Below, in pieces: positions 42,500-51,954 of a stretch of 64,000 nucleotides of DNA; the stretch's first letter is position 1, and each line of letters begins with the position of its first letter. The notes beneath the pieces are model-generated. The model was given only the letters and a program-made list of their open reading frames with translations. It made no database searches and was not told where the DNA came from. Location of the stretch: the NCBI RefSeq assembly GCF_014646015.1, contig NZ_BMMQ01000008.1, forward strand, positions 1-64,000, read 5' to 3'. A program made the position numbers and the translations under genes. Origin of the DNA: Microbacterium nanhaiense (GTDB taxonomy: Bacteria; Actinomycetota; Actinomycetes; Actinomycetales; Microbacteriaceae).

Positions 42500-42652
42500 C
42501 TACGTATCCGCGCTCGTCGACACGGCACTCGCTTCGGTATCCTCCGCGGACCCGCTTGTAGCGTGATCCATTTGGGCGATGAGCACCACCAGAACCACGA
42601 CGAAGACCACCATTGGAATGAGGCTAAGCGCCACCTTGACGGACGGCTTCAT
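42500..42652 (-). CDS. Small single-pass membrane protein, 50 residues
   Basis: Starts MKPSVKVALSLIPMVVFVVVLVVLIAQMDH: one membrane helix (about residues 8-26) followed by an acidic/serine soluble tail (SAEDTEASAVSTSADT). GAAGGAAA sits at ideal spacing before the ATG at 42652. No family is recognised. The tail should face outside if the basic N-terminus stays in the cytoplasm. Confidence 0.6.
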   Translation of the reverse strand: MKPSVKVALSLIPMVVFVVVLVVLIAQMDHATSGSAEDTEASAVSTSADT

Positions 42653-42770
42653 GATTTCCTTCCCCGCGGGGACGTGCGTCACGCCTGATTCTCCGCGCAC
42701 ACCGATAAACAGGTAATCCCCGCCCCCGTACCGGCGTTCGCGACAAACGCGACCGGACCACGCAGCGCAG

Positions 42771-42858
42771 CGCCCGTGCCCCCGTGCCCGCTGGCTCCGG
42801 GCCTGGCGGGCGGATCCGCGCAGCGGATCCGCGGGACGCGGGCCCGGGGGCACGGGCG
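42771..42858. repeat. Nested inverted-repeat element
   Basis: A perfect 14-nt outer repeat (CGCCCGTGCCCCCG at 42771-42784; complement at 42845-42858) encloses two smaller stems: GCCCGC...GCGGGC and GCGGATCC...GGATCCGC. As RNA it would fold into a three-stem, cloverleaf-like shape. It lies just beyond the 3' end of the epimerase gene (minus) and may terminate or protect that message. Confidence 0.7.
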
Positions 42859-42906
42859 CGGAGCGACCGAGCGGATCCCCCGAATGCGGAGCGCCCGCCG
42901 GAGCGA

Positions 42907-43908
42907 CTACGACCGGTTCGAGAACGCCGAGTCGAACAGGGCCGAGGGCGGCGTGATCGCGTTGAGCTTGCGTACGAAGCTGACGGCCTCGGCGGCGCCG
43001 TCGAGGCGATCCATTCCGGCGTCCTCCCATTCGACGCTCGTCGGCCCGTCGTATCCGATGTAGTTCAGTGCGCGGAAGATCTTCTCCCAGGGAACCTGGC
43101 CGTGCCCCGTCGAGACGAAGGTCCAGCCGCGGCGAGGGTTATCCCAGGTGAGGTGGGATCCGAGGACGCCGTTGCGCCCGTCGAGCGCGGTGACCGATTC
43201 CTTGACGTGCACGTGGAAGATCTTGTCGGCGAAATCGAGCACGAACGGCACGGGGTCGAGCTGCTGCCACATGAAGTGCGAGGGGTCGAAGTTGAGGCCG
43301 AATCCGGGTCGGTCCATGACCTCGAGGGTCTTCTTCGCCGTCCAGTAGTCGTACGCGATCTCGGAGGGGTGAACCTCGAGGGCGAAGCGCACGCCCTCTT
43401 CCTCGAACACGTCGATGATCGGGTTCCAGCGGTCGGCGAAGTCCTGGTAGCCGGCCTGGATCACCTCGTCGGAGACGGGCGGGAACATCGCGACGTACTT
43501 CCAGATCGCGGATCCGGTGAAGCCCGTCACGGTCTTCACGCCGAGGCGCGCGGCGAGGCGCGCGGTGTTCTTGAGTTCTTCGGCGGCGCGCTGGCGCACG
43601 CCCTCGGGATCCCCGTCGCCCCACACCTCGGCGGTGAGGATGTCGCGGTGGCGGAAGTCGATGGGGTCGTCGCAGACGGCCTGGCCGGTGAGGTGGTTCG
43701 AGATCGCCCACACCTGCAGGCCGTTCTTCTCGAGGATCGCCTTCCGGTCTGCGATGTAGGCGTCGTCGTCCCACCGCGAGGGGTCGAGGTGGTCTCCGCC
43801 GCACGCGATCTCGAGGCCGTCGTAGCCCCACTCGCCGGCGAGGCGACAGACTTCTTCGAAGGGCAGGTCGCCCCACTGTCCGGTGAAGAGCGTGATGGGT
43901 CGGGTCAT
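42907..43908 (-). CDS. Sugar phosphate isomerase/epimerase (xylose-isomerase-like TIM barrel)
   Basis: 333-residue AP-endonuclease-2/IolE-like TIM barrel protein. Metal-ligand positions are visible: E in [14 protein letters not shown] in [11 protein letters not shown] in FHVHVKES and E in [24 protein letters not shown] is a typical first-barrel segment. It forms a pair with the Gfo/Idh/MocA oxidoreductase 10 bp upstream; such pairs interconvert keto-inositols or keto-sugars. The substrate is unknown. GAAAGG precedes the start. Confidence 0.85.
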   Translation of the reverse strand: MTRPITLFTGQWGDLPFEEVCRLAGEWGYDGLEIACGGDHLDPSRWDDDAYIADRKAILEKNGLQVWAISNHLTGQAVCDDPIDFRHRDILTAEVWGDGDPEGVRQRAAEELKNTARLAARLGVKTVTGFTGSAIWKYVAMFPPVSDEVIQAGYQDFADRWNPIIDVFEEEGVRFALEVHPSEIAYDYWTAKKTLEVMDRPGFGLNFDPSHFMWQQLDPVPFVLDFADKIFHVHVKESVTALDGRNGVLGSHLTWDNPRRGWTFVSTGHGQVPWEKIFRALNYIGYDGPTSVEWEDAGMDRLDGAAEAVSFVRKLNAITPPSALFDSAFSNRS

Positions 43909-43918
43909 TGCTTTCTCC

Positions 43919-45073
43919 TTAGATCTGTACCCAGCGCGAGTCGTCGTTGCTGCTCGCTTCGACGGCGTCGAGCACGCGCTGCACCTGCACGCCGTCGTCG
44001 AAGGTCGGGGTCGGGGTGGTATCGTTCGCGATAGCGTCGATGAAGTCCTTCACCTGGTGGCTGAACGCGTGCTCGTAGCCGAGCATGTGTCCGGTCGGCC
44101 ACCAGCCCTCGAGGTAGGGGTGTCCGGGTTCGGTGACGAGCACGCGGGTGAAGCCCTGGCTGAGCTCGTCGGCGGTGCGGTCGTAGACCTGCAGTTCGTT
44201 GAGGCTCTCGAGGTTGAAGGCAATCGCCCCCTTGTCGCCGGAGATCTCGACGCTGAGCTCGTTCTTGCGGCCGGTGGCGAAGCGCGTGGCCTCGAACGCG
44301 GCGAGCGCGCCGTTCTCGAGGCGGCCCGTGAAGATGGCGACGTCGTCGACGGTGACGGGCGCCTTCTCGTCTCCGCCCTTGCCGGCGATGCCTACGCGTT
44401 CCGTCTCGACGGGGCGTTCCTTGACGATCGTGTCGATGACGCCGGAGACCTTCTCCACCGACAGGCCGGTGAGGAACTGCACGAGGTCGATGGCGTGCGC
44501 GCCGATGTCGCCGAGCGCCCCGTGGCCCGCAAGGTCCTTCTGCAGTCGCCACGAGAGCGGGGCTTCCGGATCCACGAGCCAGTCCTGCCGGTATGCGGCG
44601 CGCACCTGCTGCACGGTACCGACCGCGCCCTGGGCGATGAGGTCGCGCGCGCGGGTCAGTGCGGGCACGCGGCGGTAGGTGAAGCCGAGCATCGCCTTGG
44701 CGCTGCTCGAGCGGGCCGCCTCGGCCATCGCTTCCGCGTCGCCCCCGGAGTTCGCGAGGGGCTTCTCGCAGAGCACGTGCTTGCCCGCCTCGAGCGCCGC
44801 GATGGCGATCTCGTGGTGGGAGTGCCCGGGCGTGACGATGTCGATGATGTCGATGTCGTCGCGCGTCACGACGTCACGCCAGTCGGTCGCGGATTCCTGC
44901 CAGCCCCACTTCGCGGCCGCGTCGGCGACCGCCTCCGGGTTCCGGCCGACGATCACGGCCATCTCGATGTCGTTCGGCAGGTCGAAGACGCGGGGCGCGG
45001 TGCGCCAGGCCTGGGAATGGGCGGCGCCCATAAATCCGTATCCGATCATCGCTACCCGGAGTGTGCCGGTCAT
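43919..45073 (-). CDS. Gfo/Idh/MocA-family oxidoreductase
   Basis: 384-residue NAD(P)-dependent sugar or inositol dehydrogenase. N-terminal Rossmann motif [17 protein letters not shown]; catalytic EKPLA (lysine) and the [19 protein letters not shown] segment with the active-site Asp/His. The ATG at 45073 is chosen for its AAAGGA site; a longer frame has no ribosome site. It is co-oriented with the epimerase and follows the binding-protein gene by about 195 bp. Confidence 0.9.
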   Translation of the reverse strand: MTGTLRVAMIGYGFMGAAHSQAWRTAPRVFDLPNDIEMAVIVGRNPEAVADAAAKWGWQESATDWRDVVTRDDIDIIDIVTPGHSHHEIAIAALEAGKHVLCEKPLANSGGDAEAMAEAARSSSAKAMLGFTYRRVPALTRARDLIAQGAVGTVQQVRAAYRQDWLVDPEAPLSWRLQKDLAGHGALGDIGAHAIDLVQFLTGLSVEKVSGVIDTIVKERPVETERVGIAGKGGDEKAPVTVDDVAIFTGRLENGALAAFEATRFATGRKNELSVEISGDKGAIAFNLESLNELQVYDRTADELSQGFTRVLVTEPGHPYLEGWWPTGHMLGYEHAFSHQVKDFIDAIANDTTPTPTFDDGVQVQRVLDAVEASSNDDSRWVQI

Positions 45074-45220
45074 GGAGGGATCCTTTCTGCTGCGGTCCTC
45101 GTTCGAGGTACCCGCATTCTCTCGTGTCATCGCGCTCATCGCAGCGAATCGACGCATTCCGTATCCGAATCGGCCGGTTGCGTCGATGCCGTCCGCCCCG
45201 TCGCGAGGCCGGGGACGGAG

Positions 45221-45264
45221 GCGACATCCGCGATCCCGCTGACTGCCGGGACCGCGGATGTCGC
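45221..45264 (-). promoter_or_regulatory. Hairpin after ribose-type binding-protein gene
   Basis: 12-bp perfect outer stem GCGACATCCGCG / CGCGGATGTCGC with an inner CCCG/CGGG pair, starting four bases after the binding-protein stop. No T-run. It is the third hairpin in this window located directly behind a binding-protein gene. Confidence 0.7.
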
Positions 45265-45268
45265 GGGG

Positions 45269-46336
45269 TCAGGATTCGAAGGCCTGGTCGATGTACTGGT
45301 CCACGTTCTCGGCGGTCACAACGGGCGCATCGAGAACGATGCGGCGCGGGATGCCCTGGGTGACGAGTTCGGACATCGACTCGCCCTTCGCGAGCGAGCG
45401 GGCGAGCGCGATGCCGTCCGCCGCCTGCGTGTAGGGGTAGAGGATCGTCGCTTCGACAACGCTGTCGGGGTTCTGGATCTCCTCCATCATGTTCTTGCTG
45501 CCGGCGCCGCCGACGAGGATGAACTCGTCGCGGCCAGCGTTGTTGATGGCGGCGAGGACGCCGATGCCCTGGTCGTCGTCGTGGTTCCAGATCGCGTCGA
45601 AGTGATCGTTCGCGGTCAGCAGCGCGGTGGTCTGCTCCTCTCCGCCGGCGACGGTGAAGTCGGTGGCCACGCGCGCGTCGACGTCGAGGCCGCACTCGGC
45701 GAGCGCGTCTTCGAATCCCTGCGAACGGTCCTGGGTCAGCGGGAGCGAGTCGATGCCGGCGATCTCGCCGATGACCGCGTCGTCGACGCCCTCCATCTGC
45801 TCGCAGATGTGCTGTCCCGCCGAGACGCCCATGCCGTAGTTGTCACCCAGGATGGTCACGCGGGCGGCATCGGGGTCGGAGAACTCGCGGTCGACGTTCA
45901 CGACGGGGATCCCGGCCGCCATGGCCTCGAGCGCGACCGGGGTGAGGGCTGCCCCGTCCGTGGGCAGCATCACGATGACGTCGACGCCGTCGTTGATGAA
46001 CTGTTCGACGGCGGCGATCTGCTGGTTCGCGTCGTCGGTTCCCTCGGCGACGCGCAGTTCGACGTCGTCGAAGCTCGCCGCCGTGTCCTCCGCGGCCTGA
46101 CCGATCGAACCCAACCAGCCGTGCGAAATCGCGGGGCCGGACCAGCCGATCGTCACGGTTCCGTCGGACGAGCCCTCGCCGTCGGTCGAGCCCGTGTCGC
46201 CGCCCTGCTCTGCCGGGGCCTCGGGAGCGCTCTCCCCTTCGGTGCCATCGCTCGTACAACCCGCGAGGAGACCGATCGCTGCCAGCGCGGCCACGCCGGT
46301 GAGCAGCGGACGGCGCCATGTCGTGGATACCTGCAT
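45269..46336 (-). CDS. Ribose-type sugar-binding lipoprotein
   Basis: 355-residue periplasmic-binding-protein-4 family lipoprotein. Signal peptide MQVSTTWRRPLLTGVAALAAIGLLAGC, lipidated cysteine at residue 27, then a Glu/Gly/Asp linker. RbsB-like landmarks: VEQFINDGVDVIVMLPTDGAALTPV, GIPVVNVDREF and WNHDDDQGIGVLAAI. A perfect AAGGAGG precedes the ATG. The gene is divergent from its own ATPase and permease genes, so the transporter is split over two transcripts. Confidence 0.9.
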   Translation of the reverse strand: MQVSTTWRRPLLTGVAALAAIGLLAGCTSDGTEGESAPEAPAEQGGDTGSTDGEGSSDGTVTIGWSGPAISHGWLGSIGQAAEDTAASFDDVELRVAEGTDDANQQIAAVEQFINDGVDVIVMLPTDGAALTPVALEAMAAGIPVVNVDREFSDPDAARVTILGDNYGMGVSAGQHICEQMEGVDDAVIGEIAGIDSLPLTQDRSQGFEDALAECGLDVDARVATDFTVAGGEEQTTALLTANDHFDAIWNHDDDQGIGVLAAINNAGRDEFILVGGAGSKNMMEEIQNPDSVVEATILYPYTQAADGIALARSLAKGESMSELVTQGIPRRIVLDAPVVTAENVDQYIDQAFES

Positions 46337-46580
46337 GATTCCTCCTTGAAGTGGTGCAGTCGGTCGACGCCGCCGCCCCATCACCCAGGCTTGTCTACGT
46401 CGACACCCGCGACGTTAGCAGAACACGTGCACAGCTGTACATCTTTTGCGTGCCAATCGTTATAAGTCGGGCGAGGCCGTTTTCTTGCCGCTGACCGGTG
46501 ACATCTTTGCCGAGCATCCCGTGGAGGAATTCGGATCCTGGCCCTGTTGCTCGAGTTGCCCGCGGTGTTATGTTCATCGC
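46337..46580. promoter_or_regulatory. Divergent promoter region of the ribose-type transport genes
   Basis: 244 bp between the binding-protein and ATPase starts. A near-perfect dyad TGCACAGCTGTACA (about 46427-46440), next to CACGTG, is a candidate operator for the ROK repressor. TTATAA-like sequence at about 46459-46464 could be a -10 box for the rightward genes. Confidence 0.45.
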
Positions 46581-48101
46581 GTGATCAAAGTCGACCACCA
46601 ACCGTCATTACTCTCGGTGCGGGGAATCAAGAAGCGCTTCGGCCCCGTGAAGGCGCTGCGCGGCGTCGACCTGGACGTCGCCCCGGGCGAGGTGCATTGC
46701 CTCCTCGGCCAGAACGGCGCGGGCAAGTCGACGCTCATCAAGGTGCTCGCGGGCGTGCACTCCCCCGACACCGGCGAGCTGCTCTGGCACGGCGAGCGCG
46801 CGAACGTCGACGGGCCACAATCGGCTATCGATCTCGGCATCGCCACGATGTACCAGGAGCTGGACGTCGTCGACGGCCTGACGATCGCCGAGAACATTTT
46901 CCTCGGCCACGAGCTCACCCGCGGCGGTTTCACCCAGCGTTCGGCGCAGGTCGCCCGCACTCGCGAACTCCTCAACCGGCTCGGCCACGGTTCGCTCTCG
47001 CCACACGCCGAAGTCGGGTCGCTCAGCGCCGCCGAGAAGCAGATCGTCAGCATGGCGCGCGCTCTCTCGCACGACATCGAGCTGATCATCATGGACGAGC
47101 CCTCGGCGGTTCTCGACGGGGAGGAGGTCGAGAACCTCTTCCGCGTGGTGAAGGAGCTCACCTCGCAGGGCATCGCCGTCATCTACATCACGCACCGCCT
47201 CGCCGAGATCCGAGCGATCGGCGACCGCATCACCGTGCTGAAGGACGGCGCCTCGACCGCGAGCAACCTGCTCGTGGCTGACACCCCGACCGACGTTCTC
47301 ATCCGGCACATGACCGGTCGCGCGCTGAAGAACGCCTTCCCCCCGCGGCCCGGCGTCGCGCACGACGCTCCCGTCGTGCTCGACGTCGAGGGCCTCGGCC
47401 GAAGCGGCGAGTTCGACGACGTCTCCTTCCAGGTGCGCGCGGGCGAGATCGTGGGGCTCGCGGGCCTCGTCGGCTCGGGCCGCTCGGAGATCGTCGAGAC
47501 GATCTACGGCGCCCGCCGGGCGAGCGAGGGATCCGTCTTCGTGCGCGGCGCGAAGCTGCCGCGCGGATCCGTCGACGCGGCGGTGTCCGCGGGTCTGGGG
47601 CTCAGCCCCGAGGAGCGCAAGTCGCAGGGGCTCATTCTCGGCGAACCGATCTTCCGCAACATCACCCTGTCCAGCTTCGCGCGGTTCGCGAAGGCCGGCT
47701 TCCTCGACGAGGGCGCCGAGAAGACCGCCGCCGACGAGCAGATCGCGGCGCTCGAGCTGCGGCCCGCGGATCCTGCGCTCCCGGCGAGCGCGCTCTCGGG
47801 CGGCAACCAGCAGAAGATCCTCCTCGCGCGGTGGCTGGTGCACGGCAGCAGCATCCTGCTGCTCGATGAGCCGACCCGCGGCGTCGACGTCGGTGCCCGC
47901 GCGGAGATCTACGCGCTCATCCGGGCGCTCGCCGATGCCGGCAACGCCATCGTCGTCATCTCGAGCGAGATCGAGGAGGTGCTCGGCCTCGCCGACACCG
48001 TGCTCGTCATCGGCGACGGGCGCCTCCTTTCCACAGTCGACTCCTCCGAGATCGACGAGCACGGCGTGCTCGATCTCGTCATGAAGGGAACAGCAGCGTG
48101 A
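46581..48101 (+). CDS. Ribose-type ABC transporter ATPase (two domains)
   Basis: 506-residue RbsA/XylG-like ATPase. The first domain is canonical (Walker A GQNGAGKST; LSAAEKQIVSMARAL signature; IIMDEPSAVLD). The second has the usual altered P-loop GLVGSGRSE and an intact LSGGNQQKILLARWL and LLLDEPTRGVD. The start is GTG at 46581 (MIKVDHQPSLLSV); no strong ribosome site is seen. Its stop overlaps the permease GTG by 4 bp. Confidence 0.92.
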   Translation: MIKVDHQPSLLSVRGIKKRFGPVKALRGVDLDVAPGEVHCLLGQNGAGKSTLIKVLAGVHSPDTGELLWHGERANVDGPQSAIDLGIATMYQELDVVDGLTIAENIFLGHELTRGGFTQRSAQVARTRELLNRLGHGSLSPHAEVGSLSAAEKQIVSMARALSHDIELIIMDEPSAVLDGEEVENLFRVVKELTSQGIAVIYITHRLAEIRAIGDRITVLKDGASTASNLLVADTPTDVLIRHMTGRALKNAFPPRPGVAHDAPVVLDVEGLGRSGEFDDVSFQVRAGEIVGLAGLVGSGRSEIVETIYGARRASEGSVFVRGAKLPRGSVDAAVSAGLGLSPEERKSQGLILGEPIFRNITLSSFARFAKAGFLDEGAEKTAADEQIAALELRPADPALPASALSGGNQQKILLARWLVHGSSILLLDEPTRGVDVGARAEIYALIRALADAGNAIVVISSEIEEVLGLADTVLVIGDGRLLSTVDSSEIDEHGVLDLVMKGTAA

Positions 48102-49117
48102 GCACGCAATCCACGGACACCACCGGCACGACGGCGACGCCGCCGTCGGCCCTCCGGCGCGCCCTCTCGGGATCCGCCGGCCGCAACCTCGGTCTCGTCG
48201 TCGCACTCGCGGTCATCTTCGCCGTCGGAACCATCACCGACGGCGCGGGATTCGCGGGCCTCGACAACATCCTCGTCATCCTCCGCCAGGCCTCGGTCAT
48301 CGGCGTGATCAGCATCGGCATGACGTTCGTCATCCTCGCGGGCGGCATCGACCTCTCCGTCGGTGCGGTGCTCGCCCTGGCATCCGTGGTCGCCACGGCC
48401 GACGCGCTGCAGGACGTCATCGTCGAGAACACTCACTGGATCATGCTCGTGGTGATCGCGCTCGCCACCGGGTTCCTCGCCGGTCTCATCAACGGCGTCG
48501 TCATCGCCTATGGCAAGGTCGCCGCGTTCATGGCGACCCTCGCGATGATGGTGGGCGCGCGCGGCCTCGCCGAGCTCGTGTCGGGCAACCGCAACACGCT
48601 CGTCGATTCGAGCGAGTTCAAGCGCGCCTTCAACGTCGACATCCTCGGCGTCGACATCCTCATCTGGATCTTCGTGCTCGTCGCCGCCGCCGGCTGGATC
48701 CTGCTGAACCGCACGACCTTCGGCCGGCGCACCGTCGCGATCGGCGGCAACCGGGAGGCGGCGCGCCTCTCGGGCATCAAGGTGAAGCGCCACACGATGT
48801 GGCTGTACGCCCTCGCCGGCACCTGCGCGGGCATCGCCGCCGTCATGATGCTGGCCCGCACGACCACCGGAACCGCCACGCACGGCAACCTGTACGAGCT
48901 CGACGCGATCGCCGCGGTGGTCGTCGGCGGCACGCTGCTGATCGGCGGACGCGGCACCATCACCGGCACGGTGTTCGGCGTGCTGATCTTCTCGACGCTG
49001 TCGAACGTGTTCGTGCAACTGAACCTCTCGTCGTCGGTGCAGGCCGTCGCGAAGGGCATCATCATCGTCGTCGCGGTGCTCCTGCAGCAGCGCTTCGCCT
49101 CGAGGCCCGGCCAGTAG
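48098..49117 (+). CDS. Ribose-type ABC transporter permease
   Basis: 339-residue RbsC-like permease with eight to ten helices. Family segments: GVISIGMTFVILAGGIDLSVGAVLALA, NRTTFGRRTVAIGGNREAARLSGIKV and AVVVGGTLLIGGRGTITGTVFGVL. The GTG start is coupled to the ATPase stop. Together with the divergent binding protein it makes a complete importer for a monosaccharide or inositol-like compound. Confidence 0.92.
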   Translation: MSTQSTDTTGTTATPPSALRRALSGSAGRNLGLVVALAVIFAVGTITDGAGFAGLDNILVILRQASVIGVISIGMTFVILAGGIDLSVGAVLALASVVATADALQDVIVENTHWIMLVVIALATGFLAGLINGVVIAYGKVAAFMATLAMMVGARGLAELVSGNRNTLVDSSEFKRAFNVDILGVDILIWIFVLVAAAGWILLNRTTFGRRTVAIGGNREAARLSGIKVKRHTMWLYALAGTCAGIAAVMMLARTTTGTATHGNLYELDAIAAVVVGGTLLIGGRGTITGTVFGVLIFSTLSNVFVQLNLSSSVQAVAKGIIIVVAVLLQQRFASRPGQ

Positions 49118-49240
49118 CTCGGTTCCGCCGCGCACGCGGCCCGGCGCCCTCACCGTTTCGCCGGACCGCTCACATAGCATGGGGCACATTCGGCGATCGG
49201 CGGTCTGGTTCGAACGATCGTCTCGAACGAGGGGATCGAC

Positions 49241-50440
49241 ATGGCTGAGACGACGTCCGGGGTGCGCGGGAGCGTGGGCGAGCTGATCCAGATCCTGCGC
49301 GACGGCGCGCCGCGCACCCGTGCCGAACTCGCGCGACTCACGGGACTCGCCCGCTCGACGATCGCCGCCCGCATCGACTCGCTCCTGTCGACGGGACTCA
49401 TCACCCCGGTGGCCGACGGTGTCTCTACCGGCGGCCGCCCGCCGTCGCAGTTCGCGCTGAACCCCGCGGCGCGCGTGATCATCGCCGCCGACCTCGGAGC
49501 CTCGCACGGCACGGTCGCGGTTACCGACCTCACCGGATCCGTGCTCGCCGAGACCGAGGGGAGCATCCGGATCGCCGACGGCCCCGAAACCGTCCTGTCG
49601 TGGCTCGTCGAGAGATCCCGCGAGCTGCTTGACGAGGCCGGTCACGCCGGCGACGACGTCGCCGCGATCGGCATCGGCCTGCCCGGTCCCGTCGAGTTCT
49701 CGACGGGCCAGCCCGTCAATCCGCCGATCATGCCCGGCTGGGATCGCTTCGATGTACCCGGCTGGATGCGCAACCACTTCGACGTGCCGGTGCTCGTCGA
49801 CAACGACGTGAATATCGCCGCTCTCGGCGAGCGCTCCGTCGCCTGGCCCGAGTGCGACGACCTGCTCTTCGTCAAGGTCGCCACGGGCATCGGCGCGGGG
49901 ATCATCTCGGGCGGGGGCCTGCAGCGCGGCGCGCAGGGCATCGCCGGCGACGTCGGACACGTGCCGCTCGCCCGCGGCGCCGACGTGCCGTGCACCTGCG
50001 GCAACACGGGCTGTCTCGAGGCGCTCGCCTCCGGCCCCGCGATCGCACGCGCGCTGAGCGAGCAGGGCGAACCGGCCGAAACGGGCAACGACATCGTCGA
50101 GCTCGTCAAGAACGGCAACCTCGCCGCGATCCAGGCCGTGCGCCAGGCGGGCCGCGACGTGGGCGAGATGCTCACCGTCGCGGTAAGCATGATCAACCCG
50201 TCGATCATCGTGATCGGCGGATCCATGGCCCGCGTGGGCGACCAGCTCATCGCGGGCGTGCGGGAGGTCGTCTACACCCGCTCGATGCCGCTGGCGACCG
50301 AGCACCTCTCGATCGCCCAGTCGGCGGCCGGATCCCGCGCCGCCGTGATCGGGGCGAGCCTGCTCGCCATCGAGCACGCGCTCTCGCCCGAGGGGATCCG
50401 GGCGATCGCGGAGGCGCGCATCGCGACCGCCGCGGCGTGA
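49241..50440 (+). CDS. ROK-family transcriptional regulator
   Basis: 399-residue regulator: N-terminal winged helix (RTRAELARLTGLARSTIAARIDSLLSTGLI) joined by GRPPSQFALN to a sugar-kinase-like ROK fold. The ROK zinc site is intact (GHVPL and CTCGNTGCLEALASG), as is the DLGASHG phosphate motif. It follows the permease by 123 bp on the same strand and most likely represses the ribose-type transport genes until the sugar binds. Confidence 0.9.
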   Translation: MAETTSGVRGSVGELIQILRDGAPRTRAELARLTGLARSTIAARIDSLLSTGLITPVADGVSTGGRPPSQFALNPAARVIIAADLGASHGTVAVTDLTGSVLAETEGSIRIADGPETVLSWLVERSRELLDEAGHAGDDVAAIGIGLPGPVEFSTGQPVNPPIMPGWDRFDVPGWMRNHFDVPVLVDNDVNIAALGERSVAWPECDDLLFVKVATGIGAGIISGGGLQRGAQGIAGDVGHVPLARGADVPCTCGNTGCLEALASGPAIARALSEQGEPAETGNDIVELVKNGNLAAIQAVRQAGRDVGEMLTVAVSMINPSIIVIGGSMARVGDQLIAGVREVVYTRSMPLATEHLSIAQSAAGSRAAVIGASLLAIEHALSPEGIRAIAEARIATAAA

Positions 50441-50611
50441 TCGCGCGCGGGTGAGCGGGCACCGCGCGGTCGGGCTACGCACGGTCGGACACCGCGCGGT
50501 CTGAAGTTGGATGCGGTGGGGTAGTGGGTGCTCGTTGATCGCCATTTGCCGCGTGATTCCGCGGATGCCGTCGTGGTTGGTCGCGGCTGATTGAGGGTGG
50601 TATCAGTGGAG

Positions 50612-50624
50612 CTACCGGCACAGA
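50612..50624 (+). repeat. 13-bp direct repeat, copy 1
   Basis: CTACCGGCACAGA, followed at once by a partial second copy (ACCGGCACAG). A second copy lies at 51746-51758, so the pair brackets the HEPN-like gene. Confidence 0.6.
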
Positions 50625-50639
50625 ACCGGCACAGCGGGG

Positions 50640-51578
50640 CTAGGCAGATCTACTTCCAGGTCGATAAGGGGTCAGTTCGAAGCCGACGTTAGTCGAGGCA
50701 AAGGTGTGGCCATGGTTCCAATCCCACCAACGACCGTCCTGAACGCGGAGTACCAACTTGTCGTACTTCGAGATCGCAACTCCGGCGGTTGACTCCAGGT
50801 GGAGCGCGAGAGCATCGGTGGTCGAAATTACCAGTCCGATGTACATGAGTAGCGCGTTCACCGCGTGAGTCTCATGAATGGTCCATCTAACGACTGGATC
50901 GGTCATGCCGGATGAGTGAGCATCAAGAGTGACCGCACAGGTTGCGGAGATCGCCTCGACGAACAGGCGCTCGTCGGCGGAGGCAGCCTTTCGGGTTCGA
51001 AGGTTCCGAAGCATGGCTTGTTGTGACTTGAGGAATATCAGCGTCGAGACGTCTTGGTGGGCAAACGAGTTACGAATCTTGACGAATCGCCCCAACACGT
51101 CTGAAGCTTCATCCTCCGCGAACTCTCGAAATCCGGCGTAGGCCGTGTAGATCAACCGGTAGTCCAAGGTCTTGTCTGCGAGATCTGACCGTCGATACGC
51201 AGGCGATGAGAACGCAAGGTGTGCGCGCCAATGCTCGCTCGGGGTGAAGTCGACGTAATCGTTTAGCAGGTTGTCCAGGTTCTGGGGGCCAGGTGACTGC
51301 ATCGCCTTTCCGATTGCTGTCGTAAGCCGATTGAGTGCCAGCGCGGGCGTGCCGAGACTTGCCAGAGCGGCAACTGTCAGGGCCTCAAAAGTCTCCTCGA
51401 CCGCCGCGATCGTCGAGGCGATCACGGCTCTGTAGAGTGACTCTTGGCGGGCGTCGGGGCGCCCTTCACGCCCGCTCCCAGAGGGCTTGCGACTTCTGGC
51501 GATGTCGATCAGGTCTACGACCGTGTAGGTCGCAGTCGTCGCCCGATCAAGGGCCGACTGTAGCGGATGAGCGAGCAT
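50640..51578 (-). CDS. HEPN-like protein, possible RNase of a defence island
   Basis: 312-residue all-helical soluble protein. The segment VKIRNSFAHQDVSTLIF contains R-x4-H (RNSFAH), the catalytic signature of HEPN ribonucleases, in the usual helix after a YAGFREFAEDEAS region. The C-terminal 60 residues are strand-rich and aromatic (VLRVQDGRWWDWNHGHTF). I do not recognise a named subfamily. Its G+C is clearly below that of coaBC and the ROK gene on either side. No antitoxin-like small gene sits next to it. HEPN RNases occur in toxin-antitoxin, abortive-infection and CRISPR systems, so a defence role is inferred. Confidence 0.6.
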   Translation of the reverse strand: MLAHPLQSALDRATTATYTVVDLIDIARSRKPSGSGREGRPDARQESLYRAVIASTIAAVEETFEALTVAALASLGTPALALNRLTTAIGKAMQSPGPQNLDNLLNDYVDFTPSEHWRAHLAFSSPAYRRSDLADKTLDYRLIYTAYAGFREFAEDEASDVLGRFVKIRNSFAHQDVSTLIFLKSQQAMLRNLRTRKAASADERLFVEAISATCAVTLDAHSSGMTDPVVRWTIHETHAVNALLMYIGLVISTTDALALHLESTAGVAISKYDKLVLRVQDGRWWDWNHGHTFASTNVGFELTPYRPGSRSA

Positions 51579-51954
51579 GGATTTGACAGCCTTTGAGTCG
51601 ATGGATGAAACGCCGGGTTCGGACAGACCCTAGCGCACAGTTCAAGGACTCAGGACGCGTCGTAAACTCGCACTTGTCGGACGCTATGGCTGGCCAACCC
51701 GCTTTGGGGAAGTCGCGGCTGGTTTGGCATGGTTTCAGCACGGAACTACCGGCACAGAGCCTAAGAGAGCAAGACGTTCTAGCCAGAGACCGACGCGCGC
51801 CTGCTCAACTCCCAAAGACTTGGTCAACAGAGCTCGAAGGCGCGTCACGGGGAAACGGCATGTCGTTGTCACGTCGATCACGGTGAGAACATCGCCAACT
51901 TTGTTTGCGTCGGTTCGAGGACGTGAGCCGCAAAGGACCCATGCTTGAGATCGA
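51579..51954. other. 376-bp intergenic region in the island
   Basis: No supported gene: short frames on both strands lack ribosome sites and coding bias. It contains the upstream region of the HEPN-like gene and direct-repeat copy 2. Confidence 0.5.
51746..51758 (+). repeat. 13-bp direct repeat, copy 2
   Basis: CTACCGGCACAGA, identical to 50612-50624. Both copies are preceded at a short distance by TCAG and GGA, extending a looser similarity upstream. Confidence 0.6.

Noticed and set aside
51593..51886. 97-codon plus-strand frame in the island
   Set aside because: Composition and lack of a ribosome site look like non-coding sequence; it overlaps direct-repeat copy 2 and the HEPN-like gene's upstream region.
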